Notes: generated from the sequence alone by a model not told the origin. Shown: positions 34,849-45,356, counted from the first letter of the stretch. The stretch is 64,000 nt of DNA from Candidatus Enterococcus testudinis (GCF_002140915.1 NZ_NGKU01000001.1:62001-126000), one strand, 5' to 3'. A program made the numbers and translations.

Positions 34849-35685
34849 ATGGAAATCACTGCGTTAAAATTAAAAGCATTGGAGATTCGTAAAGAAGTTT
34901 TGTCATTGATCTATCATGCCAAAACAGGGCATACCGGTTCTGACTTGTCTTGTACAGATATCCTCGTTGCGTTGTATTATCAAGTGATGCACATTGATGC
35001 AACAAAACCTGATATGATCGATCGTGACCAATACATTCAAAGCAAAGGACATGCGGCTGAAGTATTGTGGACTGTTTTGGCAGACAAAGGTTTTTTGACA
35101 AAAGAAGAACTTCAGACATTTTCTCAACTCAATTCACGCTTGATTGGTCACCCCAACAATAAAGTTGCGGGCGTTGAAATGAATACCGGTTCTTTAGGAC
35201 ATGGGTTGCCAGTTTCTGTTGGGATTGCGTTAGCTGGGAAGCTTGATCAGCGTCCTTATCACACGTATACGTTATTGGGAGATGGAGAACTCGCTGAAGG
35301 GTCTGTATGGGAAGGTGCAATGGCAGCTGCGAATTACAAACTTGATAATTTGACGGCAATCATTGACCGTAATGGGCTGCAAATTACTGGCGCATCGGAG
35401 GATGTGATGTCGGTAGAACCATTAGATGACAAATGGCGGTCGTTTGGCTGGGATGTACATGTGGTTGACGGCAATGACATGATTGCTTTGGTCGAGGTTT
35501 TGTCGCAACCCAATAAAAAAGATACACCCAAAATGGTGATTGCAAAAACAATTAAAGGCAAAGGCTACTCGGAAGCGGAGAATCAAGCCCATTGGCATCA
35601 TAAAGTACCGACGGCAGAACAACTGGCGCAAGCACTATCAGAAATTGAGGCGCAGATGGAGGTCTTACGTAATGGGGAAGAATAA
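34849..35685 (+). CDS. Transketolase, N-terminal (TPP-binding) subunit; AptA-like
   Basis: A 278-residue protein equal to the N-terminal third of transketolase. The thiamine diphosphate motif GDGELAEGSVWEGAMAAANY begins at about residue 145 and ends with NLTAIIDRNGLQ; TGSLGHGLPVSVGIALAG precedes it. With the next gene it makes a two-subunit transketolase. In the known D-apiose pathway, subunits AptA and AptB split D-apulose 4-phosphate with glyceraldehyde 3-phosphate into dihydroxyacetone phosphate and xylulose 5-phosphate; that assignment here is inferred from neighbours. The start lies 2 bases after the isomerase stop; the end overlaps the next gene by 14 bases. Confidence 0.85.
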   Translation: MEITALKLKALEIRKEVLSLIYHAKTGHTGSDLSCTDILVALYYQVMHIDATKPDMIDRDQYIQSKGHAAEVLWTVLADKGFLTKEELQTFSQLNSRLIGHPNNKVAGVEMNTGSLGHGLPVSVGIALAGKLDQRPYHTYTLLGDGELAEGSVWEGAMAAANYKLDNLTAIIDRNGLQITGASEDVMSVEPLDDKWRSFGWDVHVVDGNDMIALVEVLSQPNKKDTPKMVIAKTIKGKGYSEAENQAHWHHKVPTAEQLAQALSEIEAQMEVLRNGEE

Positions 35686-36613
35686 TGTAGCAAACCGTCA
35701 AGCAATGTGTGAGATACTCATTGAAGAAGGTACAAAAAATCAAGCGATTACTGTGTTGACCAGCGATTCTCGAGGTTCAGCTTCATTGGCTGATTTTGCT
35801 CGTACATTGCCCAAACAAATCGTTGAGGTAGGCATTGCGGAACAAAATATTGTCAGTATTGCTGCTGGTTTGGCACATATGGGCAAGCGTCCATTTGTGG
35901 CATCTCCTGCTTGTTTCTTAAGTATGCGGAGCATTGAACAAATCAAAGTCGACGTTGCGTATTCAAACAAAAACGTTAAATTGGTTGGTATCAGCGGTGG
36001 TGTTAGTTATGGCGCATTAGGGATGAGTCATCATTCCTTGCAAGATATCGCAGTTGCCCGTGCTATTCCTAATTTACAGGTTTTGCTGCCAGCTGATCGC
36101 TTTGAAACCATCCAAATGTTCAAAGCACTGGCACAATCAGACGTACCCGCCTACATCCGTTTGGGGAGAAATCCTGTAGAAGACTGCTATGCTTCTGCTG
36201 ATTATCCATTTGAAATTGGAAAAGCTGTGGAAATGCGGTCTGGCGAGGATATCACTTTGATTGCAACGGGAGAAACTGTCAGACAAGCACTGGATGCCGC
36301 TGAGATACTTGCTGAGGAAGGAATCAAAGCAACAGTACTGAACGTTCATTCTTTGAAACCTTTCGACAGTGAAGCCGTATTACGTGTCGCTAAGAAGACA
36401 GGTATTGTGGTCACAGTAGAAGAACACAGTCTGTATAATGGGCTAGGCGCCGCAGTTGCGGAAGTGTTGGCAGCAGAAACAGGAATCCGCCAAAAAATCG
36501 TGGCCTTTCCTGATGAAGCATTGATTACAGGTTCTGGTCCGGAATTATTTGCCCACTATGGCTTAGATGGTGCGTCGATTGCCAAAACAGCAAAAACGTT
36601 TATTGGAGGGTGA
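35672..36613 (+). CDS. Transketolase, C-terminal subunit; AptB-like
   Basis: A 313-residue protein equal to the C-terminal two thirds of transketolase. The pyrimidine-binding domain carries the catalytic Glu in EVGIAEQNIVSIAAGLAHMGK (about residues 49-69), and the C-terminal domain reads DITLIATGETVRQALDAAEIL. Start ATG at 35672, preceded by GGAGG at 35658-35662; a longer frame from 35540 would overlap the N-terminal subunit by 146 bases with basic, low-complexity residues and is rejected. The separate N and C subunits are a natural arrangement, not a frameshift: each has its own start and ribosome binding site. Confidence 0.85.
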   Translation: MGKNNVANRQAMCEILIEEGTKNQAITVLTSDSRGSASLADFARTLPKQIVEVGIAEQNIVSIAAGLAHMGKRPFVASPACFLSMRSIEQIKVDVAYSNKNVKLVGISGGVSYGALGMSHHSLQDIAVARAIPNLQVLLPADRFETIQMFKALAQSDVPAYIRLGRNPVEDCYASADYPFEIGKAVEMRSGEDITLIATGETVRQALDAAEILAEEGIKATVLNVHSLKPFDSEAVLRVAKKTGIVVTVEEHSLYNGLGAAVAEVLAAETGIRQKIVAFPDEALITGSGPELFAHYGLDGASIAKTAKTFIGG

Positions 36614-36614
36614 G

Positions 36615-38063
36615 ATGGATAAACCTTACCACATTGTTTTAGATCAAAGTACGTCTGGTACCAAATTGCTTTTATTTGAAAATGGCAAAATACGTTATCG
36701 AAAAGACAAGAAACATCAGCAGATTTATCCAAAAGTCGGGTGGGTCGAACATGACCCCCTTGATATTTGGCATAATGTGCAAGCGCTTTTAGCGGATGTT
36801 TTTTCAGAACAAGCGATTACACCAGCTGAGGTTGCTGCACTATCGATCACCAATCAAAGAGAAACGATTATAGCATGGGACCGCACTACGGGGAAACCGC
36901 TATACAATGCGATTGTTTGGCAATGTAATCGCAGTGCTGCGATTTGTGAATCAATGCTTGCCAAGGGGCTTGAACCAATGATCAATCAAAAAACAGGTTT
37001 GAAAATTGATCCCTATTTTTCAGGCACCAAAATAAAATGGTTAGTCAACGAGATTACAGCAATCAAAGAAAAATCTGGGAGTGGTGATTTGGCGATCGGC
37101 ACCATGGATAGTTGGCTCTTGTGGCATTTGACTGAAGGCAAAGTGTTCGCGACAGAAGCAAGCAATGCTTGCCGTACATTGTTGTATAATATTTCAACAT
37201 TGGATTGGGATATGGAGTTGATTGACTTATTCGGCATTGATTTGGCTGATTTGCCTATGCTGAATCCAGCAGATGCCAGTTTTGGGTATTACCGAGGCAT
37301 ACCAATCAAAGGAGTTATGGCTGATTCGCAAGCTGCGTTATTTGGGGAAGAATGCACCGATATCGGTGATGTCAAAATCACGATGGGCACAGGTTGTTCG
37401 ATCATGATGCAAGTGCAACAGCAGAATCAGTTGCGAGATCAACGTATCTTGACCACCACGGCTTGGCAAACAGCACATGACCAAGCTTTTGCATTAGAAG
37501 GAATCATCCGCTCTTGCGGCGATGCTATCAACTGGTTTAGTGAACATATTGCACCATTGCAGGATGTGACAGCTATTTGCGACCAAATATTGGATCAAGA
37601 CAGTGATGAAGCCATTTATTTCATTCCTGCATTACAAGGGATGGGGGCACCATTTTGGAACAATCAAATGACAGCCAGTTTTTTGGGAATGAAGCGAACG
37701 TCAACTCAAAACGATTTATTGCGGGCAGTTCTAGAAAGCACAATTTTCCAAATCAAAGCCGTGATCGATGTGATGGAAGAAGTATCTGGACGTATGATCA
37801 ATCAGGTCATGATTGACGGCGGCATGTCAAAGAATACTGGATTAATGACGTTATTGGCCACCTTGCTGCACAAAGAAGTCGTCGTTAGCGAAGTGGAAGA
37901 ATTTTCGGCGATTGGGACTATGTCAATGGCTAAACCACAGCAACAAGCGCATCATTGGCAACAAAAACGGATCCAACCGAAAGCCGATCAGGCGACGATT
38001 CGTTTGAAATATGAAAAATGGAAACGGTTAATTGATTTGTCGATAGCTTTGGAAGGTGAGTAA
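36615..38063 (+). CDS. FGGY family carbohydrate kinase, candidate D-apulose kinase
   Basis: A 482-residue kinase of the FGGY family, close in pattern to glycerol and xylulose kinases. Visible: phosphate-1 loop VLDQSTSGTKLLLFE (about residues 7-21), SITNQRETIIAWDRTTGKPLYNAIVWQ (85-111), MGTGCSIMMQV (~258-268) and the adenosine motif VMIDGGMSKNTGLM (~398-411). It phosphorylates a ketose or polyol with ATP. Between the transketolase and the apiosidase-like gene, D-apulose is the best guess (product D-apulose 4-phosphate). ATG at 36615 with GGAGGG; the upstream in-frame ATG at 36567 overlaps the previous gene without a ribosome site. Confidence 0.82.
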   Translation: MDKPYHIVLDQSTSGTKLLLFENGKIRYRKDKKHQQIYPKVGWVEHDPLDIWHNVQALLADVFSEQAITPAEVAALSITNQRETIIAWDRTTGKPLYNAIVWQCNRSAAICESMLAKGLEPMINQKTGLKIDPYFSGTKIKWLVNEITAIKEKSGSGDLAIGTMDSWLLWHLTEGKVFATEASNACRTLLYNISTLDWDMELIDLFGIDLADLPMLNPADASFGYYRGIPIKGVMADSQAALFGEECTDIGDVKITMGTGCSIMMQVQQQNQLRDQRILTTTAWQTAHDQAFALEGIIRSCGDAINWFSEHIAPLQDVTAICDQILDQDSDEAIYFIPALQGMGAPFWNNQMTASFLGMKRTSTQNDLLRAVLESTIFQIKAVIDVMEEVSGRMINQVMIDGGMSKNTGLMTLLATLLHKEVVVSEVEEFSAIGTMSMAKPQQQAHHWQQKRIQPKADQATIRLKYEKWKRLIDLSIALEGE

Positions 38064-38074
38064 GGAGGGGGATC

Positions 38075-38941
38075 ATGGATACAACAGGATTTCGGATCAA
38101 TGATACGGCATATGTCGATACGTATCTGCTACATCAATCGAAAGAGTTCAACGTGGGAAAGAAAAGACCGATAGTCATTGTTTGCCCAGGAGGAGGTTAT
38201 GCGTTCACAAGCGATCGTGAAGCAGAAGCTATTGCGCTAAAATTCAACAGTATAGGGCTAAATAGTGTTGTTCTCTGGTATACAACTGGGGACCAGGTAA
38301 AGAATGTGCCGCAGCATGCATTAGTAGAGGCAGCACAAACTGTTCAATACATTCGCGCACACGCGAATGAATGGCTTGTTGATGAAACGAAGATCATTGT
38401 TTGCGGGTTTTCTGCAGGAGGTCATTTGGCCTTGCAACTGGCGACTAGATGGCATGATCCTTTACTTGCTTCAAAGTTAGGCATAAAGAGTGAAGACATT
38501 AAAGTTGATTTAGCGATTGCAGGGTACCCACTTGTCTATCAAGAAAAAGCTTTTGCACCCGACGAGTTAGGATTTGCCGCATCGGTGATTGCGCATCCGT
38601 TGACAGCAAATGAACGGTTCTTCGGGGCTAAAGAGCCTACAGATACAATGATTCAGCAAATGAATGTTTTGCACTATGTAGATGAATGGACGCCCCCGAT
38701 GTTCATTTGGCACACCACAGAAGATGTATTGGTCGATGTTGACCATTCCTTGAAACTTGGGGTTAAATTAAGAGAAAAAAAACGCCCTTTTGAAATGCAT
38801 ATCTTTGAAAAAGGAGAGCATGGATTGGCACTAGGGGATCGTACGACTGCCAGAAAGGCAAGCCACTTGGATCCACACGTAGCACAATGGTTTACATTAT
38901 GTGAAGGCTGGCTTCGTACGTATATTGATTCGCCTGAGTAA
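38075..38941 (+). CDS. Alpha/beta hydrolase, carbohydrate esterase-like
   Basis: A 288-residue cytoplasmic alpha/beta hydrolase of the BD-FAE/acetyl-xylan-esterase-like group. The oxyanion loop CPGGGYAFTS is at ~37-46, the nucleophile Ser113 lies in CGFSAGGH, and the remaining triad members are probably Asp in HTTEDVLVDVD and His in KGEHGLALGD. No signal peptide. It probably removes acyl groups (acetyl, malonyl or phenolic acids) from an imported glycoside, which would fit acylated plant apiosides; the substrate is inference. GGAGGGGG precedes the ATG, 11 bases after the kinase stop. Confidence 0.8.
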   Translation: MDTTGFRINDTAYVDTYLLHQSKEFNVGKKRPIVIVCPGGGYAFTSDREAEAIALKFNSIGLNSVVLWYTTGDQVKNVPQHALVEAAQTVQYIRAHANEWLVDETKIIVCGFSAGGHLALQLATRWHDPLLASKLGIKSEDIKVDLAIAGYPLVYQEKAFAPDELGFAASVIAHPLTANERFFGAKEPTDTMIQQMNVLHYVDEWTPPMFIWHTTEDVLVDVDHSLKLGVKLREKKRPFEMHIFEKGEHGLALGDRTTARKASHLDPHVAQWFTLCEGWLRTYIDSPE

Positions 38942-38971
38942 GGCGTAATCATAAGAAAGGGGAACTATCAA

Positions 38972-40249
38972 TTGAAATTAACCGTTAGTCAAAATAAGCG
39001 CACCTTATTAAGAGATGGCCGCCATTTCTTCTATCTTGCAGATACCTGTTGGAGTACATTTACGAGTATCCAAGAAAACGAGTGGATCACGTATTTGGAT
39101 AAGCGTAAAGAGCAGGGGTTTAATACCATTCAAATTAATATTCTTCCACAATGGGATCGCAGTAAAGGGGCATTCGATTTATTGCCTTACCCGGTTGAAG
39201 GAAAGAAATTTGATTTTGGTCAGACAAATAATGACTATTTTGAAAGAGCACAACGGCTTTGCCGCATAGCAGATGAAAAAGGATTCACATTGGCACTTGT
39301 TGTATTATGGTCTAATTATGTTGCGGGCACATGGGCAAGTGAGCTTGATGGCAGTATCAATGTCATTCCGCAAGCGAAACGACAAATTTATTATCAACAA
39401 GTTATTGATACATTTGATGTATTTCAGCCATTATATTTTATTGGAGGGGATACAGATTTCCCAACCCAAGAAACAATCGATACTTATTTGGAAGCGTTTG
39501 ATTATTTTGAAAAAAACTCACCAGAGACATTAAAAACGATTCATATCAAAGGAAGATTCAAGGAGATTCCAACATTGATCTTACCGCATTTAGATGTATT
39601 CTTATATCAATCAGGGCACAATAGTTCATTCTTAGATATGCCTTATACATTAGCAGAACATTTTTATCAGTTGGAGCCACAACTACCGATCATCAATTCA
39701 GAGCCTTGTTATGAGCAAATGGGTTTTGCTAGACAAGTATATGGCCGTTTTGGGCAAAAGGATGTTCGAAAAGCGGCGTGGCAATCGATCTTATCAGGCG
39801 GATCAGCCGGGATTACTTATGGCGCTCATGGCATTTGGAGTTGGCAAACACAAGAAGCGGCTTTTGCTGAAGATATTGGAGAAGCATTCGACAGCCCGAT
39901 GATATGGTCAGAAGCATTACAATTTCCTGGGGCCAATGATTATGGTTTTATCAAGCAGTTATTTGAATTATTAGCAATTGAACAATTGATCCCATGTCAG
40001 CAACATTTGGTTGATGCAAATGACCACATTCGTATGGCACAAACAGTAGATCAAGTGTATACATTGCTTTATCTACCTAGTAATACCACCATTCGTTTGC
40101 GTAATATACCAATAAGCAACGTGACACTCATTGATTTAAAAGAAAGAAGATTCTTTAAACCAAATTATAGTGTTACAGAAACAACCACTGTATTTAAACC
40201 ACATACATGCCAAGAAGATGTCCTGTTGATCATAGAAAATAAGGAGTGA
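38972..40249 (+). CDS. DUF4038 glycoside hydrolase, GH140 apiosidase-like
   Basis: A 425-residue TIM-barrel protein with the DUF4038 pattern: FYLADTCWSTF (residues ~20-30), YLDKRKEQGFNTIQINILPQW (41-61), FIGGDTD with Asp160 (156-162), INSEPCYE with Glu244 (241-248), and AWQSILSGGSAGITYGAHGIWSW (269-291); a small C-terminal beta domain follows. The founding enzyme of GH140 is an endo-apiosidase that releases apiose-linked chains of rhamnogalacturonan II; other DUF4038 proteins are uncharacterised. No signal peptide, so it acts on imported material. Start TTG at 38972 with AAGGGGA upstream. Asp160 and Glu244 are the obvious catalytic candidates. Confidence 0.8.
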   Translation: MKLTVSQNKRTLLRDGRHFFYLADTCWSTFTSIQENEWITYLDKRKEQGFNTIQINILPQWDRSKGAFDLLPYPVEGKKFDFGQTNNDYFERAQRLCRIADEKGFTLALVVLWSNYVAGTWASELDGSINVIPQAKRQIYYQQVIDTFDVFQPLYFIGGDTDFPTQETIDTYLEAFDYFEKNSPETLKTIHIKGRFKEIPTLILPHLDVFLYQSGHNSSFLDMPYTLAEHFYQLEPQLPIINSEPCYEQMGFARQVYGRFGQKDVRKAAWQSILSGGSAGITYGAHGIWSWQTQEAAFAEDIGEAFDSPMIWSEALQFPGANDYGFIKQLFELLAIEQLIPCQQHLVDANDHIRMAQTVDQVYTLLYLPSNTTIRLRNIPISNVTLIDLKERRFFKPNYSVTETTTVFKPHTCQEDVLLIIENKE

Positions 40250-40254
40250 AAAAA

Positions 40255-41574
40255 ATGGAAAAATATATGGATAATGTCTTAGTTTTTGCAGATAAAATCT
40301 CTAATAATCGCTATTTAAAAGCAATCTCAAACGGATTGATGGCAACATTGCCAATCAATATCATTGGTTCAATTGCTTTGCTGCTGGCAGTATTGCCTAT
40401 ACAGGGATGGACCAACTTTATTACATCTATCAATATTGGTGGCTATTTTTCAGTAGGTTATAGTATGACTGTTGGTGTCATTTCAGTCTATGCTGCCTTT
40501 TTAGTAGGGCACCGATTGGCAACAGAGTTTAAACAATCCGCTGTGCCAGCAGGAATTGTTTCGTTGTTTGCCTTTTTGATGATGACACCTTTAGTGACTT
40601 TAGAAGAAACCACAACTTTAGACATGAGTAAGTTGGGTGCACAAGGATTATTTACGGCCATGATTTGCGGGTTGGTATTTGCAAGAATTTATTGCTTGAT
40701 TCTAGAAAAGAATATTGCAATCAAAATGCCTGCCGGTGTTCCGCAATTTGTAACGGATACGTTTGCTGGTTTGATTCCAGCTATTATCACAGGATTTATC
40801 GCAATTATTGTTAGCTGGGCATTTAGTTTTACGGCTTATGGCTCATTTTCTGATTTTATTTATCAAATTTTAGCTTTACCGTTGCAAAGTTTATCTTCAA
40901 GTGTTGGTTCCCTATTGTTCATTATCTTGATTCAAATGGTTCTTTGGTTCTTCGGGATTCATGGCTCATTAGTTGTAGGTAGTTTTATCACAGCATTATA
41001 CTTGCCAATGGACGTTGAAAACATGGACGCGTTGGCGTCTGGAGTGGCACGTTCGGAGTTGCCAAATATCTTGAGCAAATCTTTCTATGATTTATTCGCT
41101 GGAATTGGCGGTGCGGGCGGAACTTTATCATTGGTAATTGTTATTCTGTTGATTGCCAAATCTAAACAATCCAGAACTGTGGCAAATCTAAGCGCTGTAC
41201 CAGGTCTATTCACAATCAATGAGCCAATGATCTTTGGTCTGCCTTTGATTTTGAACCCAATTATGGCCATTCCATTTATTTTAACACCATTGGTTCAAGC
41301 GTTTATTGCTTATCTCGCTATTTGGAGTGGAATCGCACCTCGCTTGAGCGGTGTACAAGTACCATTTGGCACACCAATCTTCTTGAATGGATTTTTGGCG
41401 GGCGGCTGGCAAATCGCTGTCTTGCAAGTAGTATGTGTCTTAGCAGGTTGTGTATTATATATACCGTTTGTTAAAATCTTAGACAAAGAAAAATTGAAAT
41501 CAGAAGCAGCCGCTGAAGCAGAAGCACAATCTGATCGAGCTGAAACAATCAAAGCATCAGCAGAGACTATTTGA
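40255..41574 (+). CDS. PTS EIIC component, lactose/cellobiose family
   Basis: A 439-residue membrane permease of the cellobiose EIIC family, with 8-10 hydrophobic helices and the family stretches LMATLPINIIGSIALL (~25-40), FFGIHGSLVVGSF (~230-242) and FTINEPMIFGLPLILNP (~320-336), where the Glu lies in the sugar site. The C-terminal tail is acidic and alanine-rich. It pairs with the EIIB at the head of the same operon and imports with phosphorylation a beta-glucoside-like disaccharide. I start at the ATG at 40255 (AAGGAG 8 bases upstream); a GTG at 40246 overlaps that site and the previous stop. Last gene before the antiterminator leader. Confidence 0.88.
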   Translation: MEKYMDNVLVFADKISNNRYLKAISNGLMATLPINIIGSIALLLAVLPIQGWTNFITSINIGGYFSVGYSMTVGVISVYAAFLVGHRLATEFKQSAVPAGIVSLFAFLMMTPLVTLEETTTLDMSKLGAQGLFTAMICGLVFARIYCLILEKNIAIKMPAGVPQFVTDTFAGLIPAIITGFIAIIVSWAFSFTAYGSFSDFIYQILALPLQSLSSSVGSLLFIILIQMVLWFFGIHGSLVVGSFITALYLPMDVENMDALASGVARSELPNILSKSFYDLFAGIGGAGGTLSLVIVILLIAKSKQSRTVANLSAVPGLFTINEPMIFGLPLILNPIMAIPFILTPLVQAFIAYLAIWSGIAPRLSGVQVPFGTPIFLNGFLAGGWQIAVLQVVCVLAGCVLYIPFVKILDKEKLKSEAAAEAEAQSDRAETIKASAETI

Positions 41575-41644
41575 TTCTGGCATAATTTCAGTTAAAGTCT
41601 AAACAAAAAGCGTCAGAATTCTAAGGAAAGTAAGCGATTTTAAG

Positions 41645-41673
41645 ATGACAATCCACCCACATCATGGTATAGT
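41645..41673 (+). promoter_or_regulatory. Promoter of the 6-phospho-beta-glucosidase leader
   Basis: ATGACA (41645-41650), a 17-base spacer and TATAGT (41668-41673) with an extended TG one base before. Transcription would begin near 41680, giving a leader of about 185 bases that contains the antiterminator site. Confidence 0.7.
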
Positions 41674-41694
41674 TAACCCAAGAAAACCCACGTT

Positions 41695-41724
41695 GGATTG
41701 TTACTGACTCGATCAGGCAAAACC
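41695..41724 (+). promoter_or_regulatory. LicT/BglG-type ribonucleic antiterminator (RAT)
   Basis: The 30 bases begin GGATTGTTACTG and end CAGGCAAAACC, the well-known conserved ends of RAT elements bound by BglG/LicT/SacY proteins, around a short variable centre. Its last six bases are shared with the left arm of the following terminator, so forming one excludes the other. The antiterminator gene itself is not in this window. Confidence 0.85.
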
Positions 41725-41769
41725 TAAATAAGATAACGCTCTTGGTAGCGGCTCTTATTTAGGTTTTTT
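41719..41769 (+). terminator. Conditional terminator controlled by the RAT element
   Basis: Stem 41719-41733 with 41753-41767 (AAACCTAAATAAGA against TCTTATTTAGGTTT) followed by T. Located between the promoter and the GH1 gene; read-through requires an active BglG-type protein. Confidence 0.85.
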
Positions 41770-41805
41770 ATTTTTTTCTGGGTGTTTCTGCGGTTGAAAT
41801 GATAG

Positions 41806-43308
<1,503 letters not shown>

Positions 43309-43382
43309 TTATAGATGCAAAAGATGGCACTATTTGTTCTTGGGTAGATAAGATTGATCTGGATATAATCTATTCAAAAATG

Positions 43383-43427
43383 AAACAGGACCCAGTTAAA
43401 CAATTTGTTTAACTGGGTCCTGTTTTT
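43383..43427 (+). terminator. Terminator after the GH1 gene
   Basis: Perfect 19-pair stem (43383-43401 with 43407-43425), five-base loop, T run. The following ~165 bases up to the convergent ABC gene hold no recognisable feature. Confidence 0.9.
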
Positions 43428-43594
43428 ACTGTAGAAATGAATGCTTGCATGGAAAAACTTTCGATATTTCATTCAATAGGGTTAGAAATGTCGTTTTTTC
43501 CACTGGTCGTTCTATAGACAAAAAAATATTGAGATAAAAATGAAAGTTTGAATGCAGTTCAAATGCAGTTATGCGCATATAACTTACCCCACAC

Positions 43595-44353
43595 TTATCC
43601 TCTACGCACCCTACGTTGATAGGCAGCAGTTGCCATGAACCAGCTGGCCAATGTGATAACGGCGCACCATAAGAAAGCTTGCAGTAATGGGGCGGGCGGT
43701 TGTTGCAGCATCAATGCACGGATAGAGTGGATGATTGGCGACATTGGTTGATATTCAGCAAAAAGAGCCAATGCGTTGGGCATGCTGTCAGTAGGGACAA
43801 AACCCGAACTTAGATAGGGCAACAACGTCGTCAGAACTGTGAACATAGCGGCTGTTTCAGGACTTTTGGCAATCATACCGAATAATACAGACAGCCAAGT
43901 AAACGCAATTGTGAAGCAAAAAATCAACAAGAGGGCGATACACCATTCAATCACGCTGGCTTGCGGTCGAAAGCCGATCACTAATGCAACGAGTAAAACC
44001 ACCAATGTACTCAAGAAACTGCGTAAGGCAGCAGCCAAAACATGCCCATTCAAGTAGGCTGATTTGGCGATATTCAAGGTAATCAAACGGGTGACCATTC
44101 CGGTCTGTAAATCTTGATTGACCATGACACCCACAGCGGATGCGCTTTGCGCGATGCATTGGACCAAGACCCCAGGTACGACAAAGTCCACATAATCGGT
44201 ATTGCCGACATCCATAGCACCACCAAAGACATAAACGAACAGAATCATCAAAATAGCCGGGGTCAAAATGCCGCTGAATAACGCCTCCATATTACGAATA
44301 GACAGGAGTAGGTTGCGTTTGAACAATGTGTTGGTTTCGCTAAGTGTTTTCAT
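43595..44353 (-). CDS. ABC-2 type transporter permease
   Basis: A 252-residue ABC-2 membrane protein with six hydrophobic helices (first at about 22-45) and the daunorubicin-exporter (DrrB-like) pattern VDFVVPGVLVQCIAQSASAVGV and PYLSSGFVPTDSMPNALALFAEYQPMSPI-type ending near residue 200. It forms the membrane part of an exporter with the ATPase encoded upstream, overlapping it by 4 bases (ATGA). Cargo is unknown; drugs, lipids or peptides are all possible. Confidence 0.87.
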   Translation of the reverse strand: MKTLSETNTLFKRNLLLSIRNMEALFSGILTPAILMILFVYVFGGAMDVGNTDYVDFVVPGVLVQCIAQSASAVGVMVNQDLQTGMVTRLITLNIAKSAYLNGHVLAAALRSFLSTLVVLLVALVIGFRPQASVIEWCIALLLIFCFTIAFTWLSVLFGMIAKSPETAAMFTVLTTLLPYLSSGFVPTDSMPNALALFAEYQPMSPIIHSIRALMLQQPPAPLLQAFLWCAVITLASWFMATAAYQRRVRRG

Positions 44354-45291
44354 GAGGTTCCTCCTTTTACAAGGGATAAGAAGATATCTTCTAAAGTTGC
44401 ACTCGTTTGATTAAAACTTGTGATGGTGACGGGCAATTGATCGATTTGCTGCAGGAGCATAAATGCTTCTTTGAAGCTGGCATTGATGGGAAAGCTGATT
44501 GCAAGATTGGCTTCATCAATGGACACAGCATGATCCTTCAGATAATTGGTCACCACATCAAGGGATTGTTTATCCAAGAGAGTGACGGTCATCTGATTGG
44601 TTGGCGACAATGCTTTGATTTGTTGCGGTGTCCCTTCTACGATAATTCTGCCTTCGTGTAAAATCGCGATTTTGTCTGCTAGAAATTCGGCTTCTTCAAG
44701 ATATTGGGTGGTCAAAAAAATCGTGCGTCCTTGATTGGCCAATTCTTTGATCATTTCCCACGTAGCCAACCGATTTTGCGGGTCCAATCCGGTGGTGGGC
44801 TCATCTAGGAATAAGAGGGTGGGGCTGCCAATAAAGCTCATGGCGATATCTAGTCGACGACGCATGCCGCCAGAGTATTGTTTCACTAGTCGTGAACTGG
44901 CTTCTTCCAGATCAAACCGGCGCAAGAGGTCATCAATCGTGGCTTTTTTATGGTCGATATGACGCAGGTCTGCGATCATTTGTAAATTTTCTCTGCCTGT
45001 TAATTCTGCGTCCACGGCCGAGAACTGCCCGGTCAAACTGATTTGTTCTCGGATCGCTGCAGTATCCTTTTTTGGGTCGCAACCATTGATCCAAACAGTG
45101 CCGTTGTCGAAAGGTGTAATCGTGGTCAGTATGTTGACTAAGGTCGTTTTGCCGGCCCCATTTGCACCCAAGAGAACAAAAATTTTCCCGGCGTGGATCG
45201 TTACATTGACATCTAGTAAGACTTCTTTGTCTTTATATGCTTTTTTTAGATGTTTCACGTGAAGCATTTCTTGCTTTTTGTTGATAACCAT
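44350..45291 (-). CDS. ABC-2 exporter ATPase subunit (DrrA-like)
   Basis: A 313-residue ATPase. Walker A GANGAGKTT at about residues 38-46, signature VKQYSGGMRRRLDIAMS at ~138-154, Walker B LLFLDEPTTGLDP at ~160-172 and the H-loop Thr/Gln-containing FLTTQYLEEAE; the long C-terminal domain (~230-313) is typical of DrrA-type subunits. It powers the permease encoded next. The operon is divergent from an rgg-type regulator gene 96 bases away, which may control it. GAGGAAG precedes the ATG. Confidence 0.92.
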   Translation of the reverse strand: MVINKKQEMLHVKHLKKAYKDKEVLLDVNVTIHAGKIFVLLGANGAGKTTLVNILTTITPFDNGTVWINGCDPKKDTAAIREQISLTGQFSAVDAELTGRENLQMIADLRHIDHKKATIDDLLRRFDLEEASSRLVKQYSGGMRRRLDIAMSFIGSPTLLFLDEPTTGLDPQNRLATWEMIKELANQGRTIFLTTQYLEEAEFLADKIAILHEGRIIVEGTPQQIKALSPTNQMTVTLLDKQSLDVVTNYLKDHAVSIDEANLAISFPINASFKEAFMLLQQIDQLPVTITSFNQTSATLEDIFLSLVKGGTS

Positions 45292-45356
45292 AGCGTCTTC
45301 CTCGTTTCTATAAGATAATTAGAGCATACCGCTGAATTGGATAGAGGATGTTCAAA

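Noticed and set aside
35540-35671. N-terminal extension of the transketolase C subunit
   Set aside because: Basic, low-complexity residues read out of frame through the N subunit gene; the start at 35672 has a GGAGG site.
34849-36613. Transketolase broken by a frameshift
   Set aside because: Each half has its own start, ribosome binding site and domain boundary; natural two-subunit transketolases are known.
43428-43594. Small RNA or gene between the GH1 terminator and the ABC exporter
   Set aside because: No promoter-terminator pair or frame with a ribosome binding site; only a short direct repeat AATGCAGTT.
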